From JAFLDD01 sp049314715 (GTDB lineage Bacteria > Pseudomonadota > Alphaproteobacteria > Rickettsiales > UBA3002), in the NCBI GenBank assembly GCA_049314715.1, contig JBMOEL010000017.1, positions 1 through 21,790 on the forward strand: 21,790 bases of DNA, written 5' to 3'. Numbering within the stretch: the first letter of the stretch is position 1; each line of letters opens with the position of its first letter. Positions 16,238 through 21,790 of the stretch are shown piece after piece. Both the position numbers and the translations under genes were made by a program. The notes beneath the pieces were generated by a model that saw only the letters and a list, made by a program, of their open reading frames with translations, made no database searches and had not been told where the DNA came from.

Positions 16238-16608
16238 CGCTGGCCGCGACCACCGCCGCCTTGGCGATGTGGACGGTCTTGACGAATCTCGCGACGATCG
16301 CCACGAATTTCCTGATGATCCTGTCTGATCTCACGGCGCTCCTGACGCACGTCTTGGCGGCCATCGCCATCGCTGCGCGCATCACGTAAATCACCACGAT
16401 CTTCTCTCAAGTCCTGGCGGTCATCGCGCAGTTCTTGGCGATTGCCCTGCCAATTTTCGCGGCGCTGCTCAAAACGCTCACGAATGGCCTCGCGGCGCTC
16501 TTGGCGTTGCTCCATGTTTGGTGTGGTGGCGGGCGTTGCTTGCGCAAAGGCTGCCGTTGATACTGCGGTGAGTAAACCAGCAAGTGCGAGGGTGGGTAGG
16601 GTTTTCAT
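16234..16608 (-). CDS. Secreted Arg/Asp-rich heptad-repeat protein, function unknown
   Basis: A 124-aa protein with a clear Sec signal peptide (MKTLPTLALAGLLTAVSTAAFA, cut at AFA/QA near residue 22). The mature part of about 102 residues is extremely polar: I count 27 Arg and no Lys or Cys. Residues 57-111 are a seven-residue repeat (RQELRDD, RQDLRED, RGDLRDA, then RQDVRQE, RREIRQD, HQEIRGD, RREIRQD), ending in a Gly/Arg tail. It is a polyampholyte, perhaps a long helix or coiled coil in the periplasm. I cannot assign a family; periplasmic chaperone-like or nucleic-acid/polyanion-binding roles are guesses. The ATG at 16608 is chosen for GGGAGAG just upstream and for the signal peptide; a longer reading to 16671 is unlikely. 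An inverted repeat overlaps its promoter. Confidence 0.82.
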   Translation of the reverse strand: MKTLPTLALAGLLTAVSTAAFAQATPATTPNMEQRQERREAIRERFEQRRENWQGNRQELRDDRQDLREDRGDLRDARSDGDGRQDVRQERREIRQDHQEIRGDRREIRQDRPHRQGGGGRGQR

Positions 16609-16642
16609 GCATCTCTCCCGTAAGACTGTGAAGTGAAAGGCG

Positions 16643-16671
16643 AAGCTAGCAAAGCCACGAATGAAATACAA
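16643..16671 (-). promoter_or_regulatory. Candidate promoter of the Arg/Asp-rich secreted protein gene
   Basis: Reverse strand: -35 TTGTAT (16666-16671), 17-base spacer, -10 TAGCTT (16643-16648), giving a start near 16636 and a leader of about 28 bases before the GGGAGAG site and ATG at 16608. The -35 lies in the loop of the inverted repeat at 16657-16679. Confidence 0.45.
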
Positions 16672-16679
16672 TCATTCGT
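16657..16679. promoter_or_regulatory. Perfect 8-bp inverted repeat, likely operator
   Basis: ACGAATGA (16657-16664) and TCATTCGT (16672-16679) are exact reverse complements separated by seven bases. Centre-to-centre spacing of 15 bases suits a dimeric regulator, and the predicted -35 hexamer falls between the half-sites, so binding would occlude the promoter. The cognate regulator is not in the window or is not recognisable. Confidence 0.5.
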
Positions 16680-16907
16680 CGTTTCAGTAACTTTCCGCTC
16701 GGCGCTTTCTGCGCCATCCCTAGTGATACGTTGCACAAAACCTAACCCCTGCGCGGAAATAGCGCCTCACCTACTTGTCACATAATTTAATAAAATTGTT
16801 CCTAATTTGTGAGCTATTTTATTAATTTTCTTAACCAATTATTAGGGAGTTTCGGGTAAATTCAAATTATGGGGCAGCATTCATAGACCTCAGTGGAGAG
16901 CTAGAAG

Positions 16908-17105
16908 ATGAGTGAACAATGTCATAGAGGTGCAGCTACAAGATGCGAAATGGCTGGTAGTAGTCGCAATAGCGATTGGGGACAAACTGCAGCAATCATA
17001 ATGGCAAGTGCTGGGCACAAATTTGAGCAAGCTTTAAGCGAGGCTATATCTAGCGGCTTAGAGAATATTGGTAGTAAAGTACTTGGCGGTGTTTTCCGCG
17101 GCTAA
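16908..17105 (+). CDS. 65-aa peptide of unknown function with amphipathic C-terminal half
   Basis: A small gene with a good ribosome binding site (GGAGAG nine bases before the ATG). The N-terminal third is polar with two cysteines (Cys5 and Cys13) and many Ser/Arg/Asn; from about residue 25 it becomes an Ala/Gly/Ile-rich segment (QTAAIIMASAGHKFEQALSE, then GLENIGSKVLGGVFRG) that would form an amphipathic helix. I know no family for it. The pattern is loosely like membrane-active peptides or bacteriocin precursors, but there is no leader with a convincing GG processing site and no transporter or modification enzyme beside it. Its DNA is more A/T-rich than neighbouring core genes. It could also be a small structural or regulatory protein. 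Confidence 0.6.
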   Translation: MSEQCHRGAATRCEMAGSSRNSDWGQTAAIIMASAGHKFEQALSEAISSGLENIGSKVLGGVFRG

Positions 17106-17114
17106 CCCTTTCCC

Positions 17115-17143
17115 CTTCCAACTTTTTCAAAAATAACTATACT
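17115..17143 (+). promoter_or_regulatory. Candidate promoter of the 120-aa gene
   Basis: A good -10 TATACT (17138-17143) preceded after 17 bases by a poor -35 CTTCCA (17115-17120). Transcription would start near 17150, about 30 bases before the ATG at 17180. Confidence 0.35.
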
Positions 17144-17179
17144 AGGCGCTTGAAAATCAAAGAAGCGTAACGCCAACGC

Positions 17180-17542
17180 ATGAATACCACGTGGAAAACC
17201 AGTGCCTTCAGTAAGAACACGACCCCTGTGTCGGTGGATGAAGCGCTGCTCAATGAAAAAGGCGTGATTTTGCTTCAGGGCAAAAATATCTATGACGACC
17301 AGATTTTCACCTATCTCGAACTAACGCTGCGCAGTTTAATTCAACTGCGTGACAAAATGCGCGCGCAGGAAGACTTCATGCCCGCCGAATATGGCACGGT
17401 GCTAGCCGCAGGCAAGGGCGACCCCTCGCCCGAACTGAAATCCGAAATGGCCGTGACCCATAATATGATCGACGTGCCCAAGCCAAAGCCCCCCGAACAA
17501 TCGGCGTTTGCCATTCCCCAGCCCAAATTATGGGACGATTAG
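17180..17542 (+). CDS. Conserved-looking hypothetical protein, 120 aa
   Basis: A soluble 120-aa protein I cannot assign. It has a polar N-terminus, a probable helical core (about 36-65, IYDDQIFTYLELTLRSLIQL) and a Pro-rich C-terminus (KPKPPEQSAFAIPQPKLWDD) that is likely unstructured or a protein-binding tail. Codon use resembles the core genes of the window more than the A/T-rich 65-aa gene next to it, so it is probably a real, long-resident gene. No signal peptide or transmembrane helix. Ribosome binding site is weak (GAAGCG region). A -10 TATACT lies 37 bases upstream. Confidence 0.65.
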   Translation: MNTTWKTSAFSKNTTPVSVDEALLNEKGVILLQGKNIYDDQIFTYLELTLRSLIQLRDKMRAQEDFMPAEYGTVLAAGKGDPSPELKSEMAVTHNMIDVPKPKPPEQSAFAIPQPKLWDD

Positions 17543-17709
17543 GCTTCTAAGCGTGCACTAGAAAAATAATTTTCAAAGAAACCTAAGTGGCTGATTCATC
17601 AGTGTGTTTATGGGTGTTTTCAACCGCCTGTTGCCGCATATGTCAGACCGCGTTAACGAAACCTTTACATCTGCATGCCTATGCTCCGCCTTATGGATAG
17701 GAGAAAACC
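17543..17709. other. Short intergenic region before the 101-aa gene
   Basis: No gene seen. It has an A/T-rich imperfect palindrome GAAAA-ataa-TTTTC soon after the upstream stop and a CTGAttcaTCAG inverted repeat, both too weak to call as terminators. A TTTACA hexamer near 17664 lacks a correctly spaced -10. Confidence 0.35.
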
Positions 17710-18015
17710 ATGCAACACGTAAATGATATGAAGATGCTCAGCTCGGTAGTGGACGCCCAAGTATTTGGCGCACGCGGCGAGTGGGAAAAGCACGAAATTG
17801 CCGGTCAGGCGACCTATGTAAAGCCCATTGCCGCGACCGACCCCGAACTCAAAGCGCGTATCGCTGAGCGTTACGATGAACTCGGTTTCGTACCGATGTT
17901 CTTCCGTGAGTCAGGTCGTGACTATGTCGCGCTTGAAAGCATCAAGGAAGCAGCGCGCAAGCGTTACAAAACCACCGAAGATGCCTTCGTCGCGCAGATT
18001 CTGAAGAAGTTATAG
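17710..18015 (+). CDS. Hypothetical protein, 101 aa
   Basis: A small soluble protein of unknown function with a strong ribosome binding site (AGGAG at 17699-17703, six bases before the ATG). The sequence is a mix of short helices and strands: an acidic/basic middle (ATDPELKARIAERYDELGF) then VPMFFRESGRDYVALESIKE and a basic C-terminal helix. No signal peptide, transmembrane helix, cysteine or recognisable motif. Codon use is like the core genes. It is transcribed towards dapB, with a GC-rich hairpin between the two. The good start signals make it very likely to be expressed. Confidence 0.7.
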   Translation: MQHVNDMKMLSSVVDAQVFGARGEWEKHEIAGQATYVKPIAATDPELKARIAERYDELGFVPMFFRESGRDYVALESIKEAARKRYKTTEDAFVAQILKKL

Positions 18016-18160
18016 TTCTTAAATGCTTCCGGCTCGGTCTACTGACCTCGCCATGAAGCGTGCTCAAGGCTGATTCGCGCTGCTGCGCTCATATAACGTA
18101 AATGGATACGCCGCGTAGCGCCGAAGTGGCGCGAGCCGCTTGCGACGGGGGTAGCGAAGC
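18016..18160. repeat. GC-rich intergenic sequence with hairpins, possible dispersed repeat
   Basis: A non-coding stretch between convergent genes, with a five-pair stem GCGCC-gaagt-GGCGC (18118-18132) and repeated GGGGGTA units (near 18147 and 18163). Its style (GTAGCGAAGCAAGGGGGT) looks like an extragenic repeat, but no second copy is visible in the window. Confidence 0.3.
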
Positions 18161-18179
18161 AAGGGGGTAAGACCCCCTT
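18161..18179. terminator. Bidirectional hairpin between the 101-aa gene and dapB
   Basis: AAGGGGGT (18161-18168), loop AAG, ACCCCCTT (18172-18179): a perfect eight-pair GC-rich stem placed four bases beyond the dapB stop and between convergent genes. There is no real T-tract on either side, so it may stop transcription poorly or act mainly as a 3'-end stabiliser. Confidence 0.45.
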
Positions 18180-18183
18180 CAAA

Positions 18184-18987
18184 TTAAACAACAACATCCC
18201 TCATCGTATAGAAACCGGCCTTCTTGTCAGAAGCCCATGCCGCTGCGCGTAATGCGCCGAGCGCGAAAATATCGCGATTCGCCGCATGGTGTGAGAGTGT
18301 TAGCACTTCACCCGCACCTGCAAATAGTACCGAGTGATCACCAATCACGTCACCACCACGTAGTGAGGTGAACCCAATGGTGCCTTCTTTACGCGCGCCT
18401 GTAATGCCCTCACGCGATTTCACCCACACATCATGCAAATCTACCTTGCGTCCTTTGGCCGCCGCTTCTCCCAGCGAAAGGGCGGTACCTGATGGTGCAT
18501 CCATTTTATGTTTATGATGCATCTCGGTGATTTCGATATCGTATTCGGTGCTCAGTCGCGCTGAAGTTTGCTCAACCAGCGCCATCAGCAGATTCACCCC
18601 CACACTCATATTCGACGACCAGACGACTTGTGTGTGCTCACCAGCGCGAATCAGCGCCTCTTTTTGCGTACTCGTTAAACCCGTCGTCCCAGAAATCAGG
18701 ATTTTCTTATGACTGGCCGCCAGCGCAGCGAGGCCGACGGTATTTTCAGGACTGGTAAAATCAATCACGCAATCGGCGGTAAAAAGCTTCGCGGGCGCTT
18801 CCACCATCAGTTCTTTGGCGAATACCAGTCCCGCTTGCTCAAAATGAGCGCCCGCAAGCTGCGCCGTTCCCGCGCGAATACCGCAGGCAGTAAGCTCCAG
18901 CGTCGGATGGGTTGAAAGGGCGCGCACCAGCGCCAGCCCCATACGCCCCGTAGCGCCAGCAATGGAAACTGTTAAGGATTTCGTCAT
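18184..18987 (-). CDS. dapB: 4-hydroxy-tetrahydrodipicolinate reductase
   Basis: A 267-aa NAD(P)H-dependent enzyme of the diaminopimelate/lysine pathway, reducing 4-hydroxy-tetrahydrodipicolinate to tetrahydrodipicolinate, needed for peptidoglycan and lysine. The dinucleotide-binding loop is GATGRMG (11-17); the active-site signature is EMHHKHKMDAPSGTAL, with His157/His158 and Lys161 as catalytic and substrate-binding residues. VIDFTSPENT and ISGTTGL are also conserved. Length is normal. Its neighbourhood with dnaJ/dnaK is seen in other Alphaproteobacteria, but here a 195-aa gene of opposite strand lies between dapB and dnaJ. Confidence 0.97.
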   Translation of the reverse strand: MTKSLTVSIAGATGRMGLALVRALSTHPTLELTACGIRAGTAQLAGAHFEQAGLVFAKELMVEAPAKLFTADCVIDFTSPENTVGLAALAASHKKILISGTTGLTSTQKEALIRAGEHTQVVWSSNMSVGVNLLMALVEQTSARLSTEYDIEITEMHHKHKMDAPSGTALSLGEAAAKGRKVDLHDVWVKSREGITGARKEGTIGFTSLRGGDVIGDHSVLFAGAGEVLTLSHHAANRDIFALGALRAAAWASDKKAGFYTMRDVVV

Positions 18988-19015
18988 GATTATGCTGTAT
19001 AACCTTGGAGGAATA

Positions 19016-19033
19016 TTGGCAACAAAGAGATGA
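19016..19033 (+). other. Possible 5-codon leader ORF upstream of the 195-aa gene
   Basis: A strong GGAGG (19007-19011) lies four bases before a TTG that opens a five-codon frame (TTG GCA ACA AAG AGA TGA). Its TGA overlaps the ATG of the 195-aa gene as ATGA. The GGAGG is too far from that ATG (18 bases) to act directly, so translation could be coupled through this mini-frame. This may be chance. Confidence 0.3.
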
Positions 19034-19617
19034 CCATGGGTGATTCAGATAGGCCAGATACGCAAGTAAGCCCTGCGGACGTCGAGCCGCTTGTATTAAA
19101 AAAAGGCGACATAATTGTTGGAATTATATCCAATGATTTGAGAGACGCTGTCGCAAATATATTGTCTAGCCACCCCAGAATAGATGAATTTACCGCGGCA
19201 ATGAACGACACCACGCTGAATGATGCTGAACCAGCAGAAGCCCGAAGAACGATACAAACCTTAGCGGATACTCGCTATGCTCTTAAAAAAGAGGAGCGTC
19301 GAATTATCACAGAAGAAATACATGAGGATTTTCTTGAGACGCTTAGAAATATCTCGGGGCGATTAGGAGATGGATCTGACTATGTGCCCAGCAGCGATGC
19401 AATTCGAAATTATGCGACGCTAAAACCCCATCAAAAAAATTCACTGACCACCGCATCCCAAAGGGTTTTTGGTGAAGATATTTTTGCAACCGAGGGGGAC
19501 GCTCGAGTAAGTGGCCTTATCGAGGCTATTGATCAGTATGCTAAAGTTAGCAATATCGTTGAACATTTCACCGCAGAAGTCAAAATACTTGAGCAATCCA
19601 GAGGTTGGAACCGCTAA
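19030..19617 (+). CDS. Hypothetical soluble protein, 195 aa
   Basis: An acidic, mostly helical protein with no signal peptide, transmembrane helix or cysteine. It begins with a disordered acidic stretch, then LVLKKGDIIVGIISNDLRDA and long helices rich in Glu, Arg and Ala up to the C-terminal VEHFTAEVKILEQSRGW. I recognise no family. It is the only forward gene between dapB and dnaJ, ends two bases before the dnaJ stop codon, and is more A/T-rich than its neighbours, consistent with insertion of a lineage-specific gene into a conserved dnaK-dnaJ-dapB neighbourhood. The ATG at 19030 lacks its own spaced ribosome binding site; the ATG at 19036, with AGAG upstream, is an equally possible start. 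Confidence 0.68.
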   Translation: MTMGDSDRPDTQVSPADVEPLVLKKGDIIVGIISNDLRDAVANILSSHPRIDEFTAAMNDTTLNDAEPAEARRTIQTLADTRYALKKEERRIITEEIHEDFLETLRNISGRLGDGSDYVPSSDAIRNYATLKPHQKNSLTTASQRVFGEDIFATEGDARVSGLIEAIDQYAKVSNIVEHFTAEVKILEQSRGWNR

Positions 19618-19619
19618 AT

Positions 19620-20792
19620 CTACTGCTTCAAATCTTCCCAAAATTCTTTCACCTTGGTGAAAAAGCCATCCGACTCTGGGCTAGTCGATTGTTTGCCGCC
19701 TGCCTGGTCGAACTCTTCCAGTAACTCGCGTTGGCGCTTGGAGATGTTCACCGGCGTTTCTACCTGCACTTCGACGTACATATCGCCCTTGGCTTCGGAG
19801 CGCAACACGCTCATACCCTTACCCTTGAGGCGGAATTGGTGATTGCTTTGCGTACCCGCGGGTACACTGACCTTCACGCGACCACCATCAATGGTTGGTA
19901 CTTCGATATGACCACCGAGCGTGGCAGTCGTCATTTTCAGCGGCACACGGCAATAAATATTCGCACCTTCGCGGCGGAATAATTTATGTGGATTGATGGT
20001 CAGGAAAATATAGAGATCCCCCGCTGGCCCGCCCCTAAATCCTGCCTCGCCTTCGCCCGCTAAACGAATACGCGTACCTTCTTCAACCCCCGCAGGAATC
20101 GTAACAGAGAGCGATTTCTCTTTGCGTACACGGCCTGAGCCTGCGCAGGTTTTACATGGCGTTTTAATGACTTTGCCTGTGCCTTGGCAATTGGCACAGC
20201 TACGCTCAATCGTGAAAAAACCTTGCTGCATGCGCACCGCGCCGCGACCACCACACACGCTGCAGGTTTCAGGCTGCGAGCCTTTTGCAGCACCCGAACC
20301 GCTACAATCCCCACAACTATCCGACGTGGTGACTTTAATCGTCTGCTGCTTACCTTTGAAGGCATCTTCAAGCGTTACGTCGAGATTATAGCGCAAGTCT
20401 GCACCGCGCGCAGCGCCACTGGCTTGGCCGCCTGCACCGCCTTGACGTCCGCCGCCTGCACCGCCACGCCGACCTGTGAAGTCGCCGAATAAATCTTCGA
20501 AGATATCCGAGAAGCTACCCGAAAAATCAAAGCCGCCTGCGCCGGCACCTGCTGCATTCCCGCCACCTTGCGTGAACGCGTCATGCCCGAAACGATCATA
20601 AGCCGCGCGCTTCTGCTCGTCTTTGAGCACATCATAGGCTTCGTTGATGGCTTTGAATTTCTTCTCCGCCTCGGCATTGCCTTGATTGCGATCTGGGTGA
20701 TATTGCATGGCAAGCTTGCGATAGGATTTTTTAATTTCCTCATCGCTTGCGCCTTTAGCAACGCCCAATAAACTATAATAATCCTCGGCCAT
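19620..20792 (-). CDS. dnaJ: Chaperone protein DnaJ
   Basis: A 390-aa class A Hsp40 that delivers unfolded clients to DnaK and stimulates its ATPase. The J domain (about 4-70) has the HPD at 32-34; a Gly/Phe-rich linker with GAGAGGFDFSGSFSDIFEDLFGDF follows, extended by a Gly/Ala/Arg run; the zinc region carries all four CxxCxGxG repeats (CGDCSGSG, CSVCGGRG, CANCQGTG, CKTCAGSG); the two beta-barrel substrate domains and C-terminal dimerisation region are complete. It lies 43 bases downstream of dnaK on the same strand. The intervening gap has a G-quadruplex-type sequence rather than an obvious promoter, suggesting co-transcription with dnaK. Confidence 0.98.
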   Translation of the reverse strand: MAEDYYSLLGVAKGASDEEIKKSYRKLAMQYHPDRNQGNAEAEKKFKAINEAYDVLKDEQKRAAYDRFGHDAFTQGGGNAAGAGAGGFDFSGSFSDIFEDLFGDFTGRRGGAGGGRQGGAGGQASGAARGADLRYNLDVTLEDAFKGKQQTIKVTTSDSCGDCSGSGAAKGSQPETCSVCGGRGAVRMQQGFFTIERSCANCQGTGKVIKTPCKTCAGSGRVRKEKSLSVTIPAGVEEGTRIRLAGEGEAGFRGGPAGDLYIFLTINPHKLFRREGANIYCRVPLKMTTATLGGHIEVPTIDGGRVKVSVPAGTQSNHQFRLKGKGMSVLRSEAKGDMYVEVQVETPVNISKRQRELLEEFDQAGGKQSTSPESDGFFTKVKEFWEDLKQ

Positions 20793-20794
20793 AA

Positions 20795-20818
20795 GGGCTA
20801 GGGTCTAAGGGTTAGGGG
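20795..20818 (+). other. G-quadruplex motif in the dnaK-dnaJ spacer
   Basis: Four G-runs (20795-20797, 20801-20803, 20809-20811, 20815-20818) separated by loops CTA, TCTAA and TTA meet the G3+N1-7 rule. The G-rich strand is the template strand of dnaK-dnaJ, so the mRNA carries the C-rich complement; a fold would affect DNA, not the message. It also reads as degenerate TTAGGG-like units. Function is unproven. Confidence 0.4.
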
Positions 20819-20835
20819 TTCGTTGGTCAAGCCTG

Positions 20836-21717
20836 CTAGTTGGCTTTTTTATCATCACCACTCAGATCCTCGAACTGCGCATCGATGACTTCACCGTTAT
20901 CGCCGGAGGAGTCGGTTGATTGTGCAGCCTGCGCAGCACTATCGGCAGCTTCGCTTTGAGGTGCAGATTGCTGGGCTTTATAGATGGTTTCGCCCATCTT
21001 CATCATCGATTGGGCAAGCGCTTGCGACTTGCTCTCGACCTCTTCTTTGCTACCCGACTCAAGAACAGCTTTGAGTGCGGCAACATCTGCCTCAACCTTT
21101 TCCTTGTCAGACGTCGCAATGATTTTTTCATGCTCGCGCAGATTCTTCTCCGCTTCGTGAATCATTGATTCAGCCTTGTTCTTGGCTTCAATCAATTCAC
21201 GGCGCTTTTTATCTTCTGCGGCGTTTGCTTCCGCGTCCTTCACCATTTTCTCGATGTCGGCATCACTGAGGCCACCAGACGCTTGAATGCGAATCTGCTG
21301 TTCTTTGCCAGTCGCTTTGTCTTTCGCTGATACGTTCACCAGACCGTTGGCGTCGATATCAAACGTCACTTCAATCTGTGGCATACCACGTGGTGCAGGC
21401 GGAATGTTTTGTAGGTCAAACTGGCCGAGCAGTTTGTTGTCTGCAGCCATTTCGCGCTCACCTTGGAACACCCGAATCGTCACCGCACTTTGGTTATCAT
21501 CGGCGGTCGAGAAGGTTTGTGACTTCTTCGTAGGAATCGTGGTGTTACGGTCAATCAAGCGTGTGAATACGCCACCAAGTGTCTCAATGCCGAGCGACAA
21601 TGGGGTGACGTCGAGCAACAATACGTCTTTCACTTCGCCGCGCAATACACCACCTTGAATGGCCGCGCCAATGGCCACGACTTCATCAGGGTTCACGCCG
21701 CGATGGGGTTCCTTGCC
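20836..21717 (-). CDS. dnaK: Chaperone protein DnaK, C-terminal part (5' end missing)
   Basis: Reverse-strand sequence from the TAG at 20836 upstream to about 21717 encodes the end of the Hsp70 ATPase domain and the whole substrate-binding domain. It opens with GKEPHRGVNPDEVVAIGAA, followed by DVLLLDVTPLSLGIETLGGV (linker), FSTADDNQSAVTI, QGEREMAADN, APRGMPQIEVTFDIDANG, and the helical lid ending in the acidic EVIDAQFEDL tail. Identity is certain. About the first 360 residues are missing, and not just because of the window edge: upstream of the Gly codon at 21715-21717 the frame stays open but no longer reads as DnaK, where a VGGxTRMPxVQ..FF stretch is expected. dnaJ follows 43 bases downstream. 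Confidence 0.95.
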   Translation of the reverse strand, partial: GKEPHRGVNPDEVVAIGAAIQGGVLRGEVKDVLLLDVTPLSLGIETLGGVFTRLIDRNTTIPTKKSQTFSTADDNQSAVTIRVFQGEREMAADNKLLGQFDLQNIPPAPRGMPQIEVTFDIDANGLVNVSAKDKATGKEQQIRIQASGGLSDADIEKMVKDAEANAAEDKKRRELIEAKNKAESMIHEAEKNLREHEKIIATSDKEKVEADVAALKAVLESGSKEEVESKSQALAQSMMKMGETIYKAQQSAPQSEAADSAAQAAQSTDSSGDNGEVIDAQFEDLSGDDKKAN

Positions 21718-21790
21718 TGGGGGCTCTATGTCGGTTCGCGCGAGGCGCGCGAGAATTTCGAAACGACCATGCAGCTGCAGCTGCAGATCT
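21718..21790. other. Non-DnaK sequence at the right end: junction or chimeric contig end
   Basis: These 73 bases should encode the DnaK ATPase domain but do not in any reverse frame. They are GC-rich, with a TCGCGC-gaggc-GCGCGA inverted repeat (21735-21751 region) and a repeated CTGCAG at the extreme end. On the forward strand they read openly from an ATG at 21703 as FLAWGLYVGSREARENFETT and onwards, a hydrophobic start followed by a polar stretch that looks like a different protein. The simplest reading is a chimeric read or misjoin at a contig end; a genuine rearrangement that disrupts dnaK is less likely because dnaK is normally essential. Confidence 0.6.

Larger units (their letters stand above)
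16609..16907. other. Intergenic region between two small divergent genes
   Basis: No gene seen in these 299 bases. The left third holds the promoter and inverted repeat of the Arg/Asp-rich gene. The right half, from about 16785, is strongly A/T-rich (runs such as TTTATTAATTTTC) and probably contains the promoter of the 65-aa gene, but I could not settle on one -35/-10 pair. Confidence 0.5.

Noticed and set aside
14828..17105. A tldD-centred RiPP or microcin cluster
   Set aside because: tldD is in its usual housekeeping position beside ctaC, and there is no modification enzyme, transporter, immunity gene or partner tldE nearby.
20375..20761. Reverse open frame inside dnaJ in another frame
   Set aside because: It results from the Gly/Ala-rich linker codons of dnaJ; dnaJ itself is unquestionable.
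20793..20820. Telomere-like TTAGGG units
   Set aside because: Only degenerate partial units in the interior of a bacterial operon; no telomere or hairpin end is implied. Kept only as a G-quadruplex motif.
20829..20850. Forward hairpin AAGCC/GGCTT followed by six T residues, resembling an intrinsic terminator
   Set aside because: No forward gene precedes it; it lies within the end of the dnaK coding sequence on the other strand, where the Lys-Lys-Ala codons explain the T run.
1..21790. CRISPR arrays, tRNA or rRNA genes, integrase or transposase genes
   Set aside because: Both strands were read for these; no regularly spaced repeats, no tRNA T-loop/anticodon structure and no mobile-element proteins were seen.

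Overview
The window is a compact stretch of bacterial chromosome. Gene content and order point to an alphaproteobacterium: an aa3-type cytochrome c oxidase operon in the classic alphaproteobacterial order (ctaC-ctaD-ctaB-coxF-ctaG-ctaE-DUF983-SURF1), followed by thrC, an M16 (mitochondrial-processing-peptidase-like) protease and an RluD-type pseudouridine synthase, then rpoH (sigma-32); dapB and dnaJ/dnaK lie at the far end. I cannot place it below class from the sequence alone; a deep-branching or small-genome lineage would fit the tight packing.

Layout. 1-629 (-): N-terminal part of a ComM/YifB ATPase, cut by the window edge. 630-985: gap holding a MITE/REP-like palindromic element. 986-2722 (+): orphan membrane histidine kinase. 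2797-3588 (+): J-domain protein whose stop codon overlaps that of rpoH (3585-4493, -). 4592-14719 (-): one long co-directional block: rluD, M16 peptidase, thrC, SURF1, DUF983, ctaE, ctaG, coxF (39 aa), ctaB, a small unrecognised membrane protein, ctaD, ctaC. 14828-16237 (+): tldD, divergent from ctaC. 16234-18015: four small lineage-specific genes, including a secreted Arg/Asp heptad-repeat protein and a 65-aa peptide. 18184-18987 (-): dapB; 19030-19617 (+): unrecognised 195-aa protein; 19620-20792 (-): dnaJ; 20836 to the right end (-): C-terminal half of dnaK.

How it fits together. The cox block encodes the three catalytic subunits (ctaC, D, E), heme-o synthesis (ctaB) and assembly factors (ctaG for CuB, coxF, SURF1, DUF983). 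Its tail (SURF1-thrC-M16-rluD) is joined by abutting or overlapping stop/start codons and is probably translationally coupled. Heat-shock functions recur: rpoH, a convergent J-domain protein, and dnaK-dnaJ.

Main surprises. The dnaK reading frame stops matching DnaK abruptly at about 21717, so the last 73 bases look like foreign or chimeric sequence. The 16.2-18.0 kb interval is the most novel coding region. No mobile-element transposase, CRISPR array, tRNA or rRNA was seen, and I found no convincing new defence or biosynthetic system.
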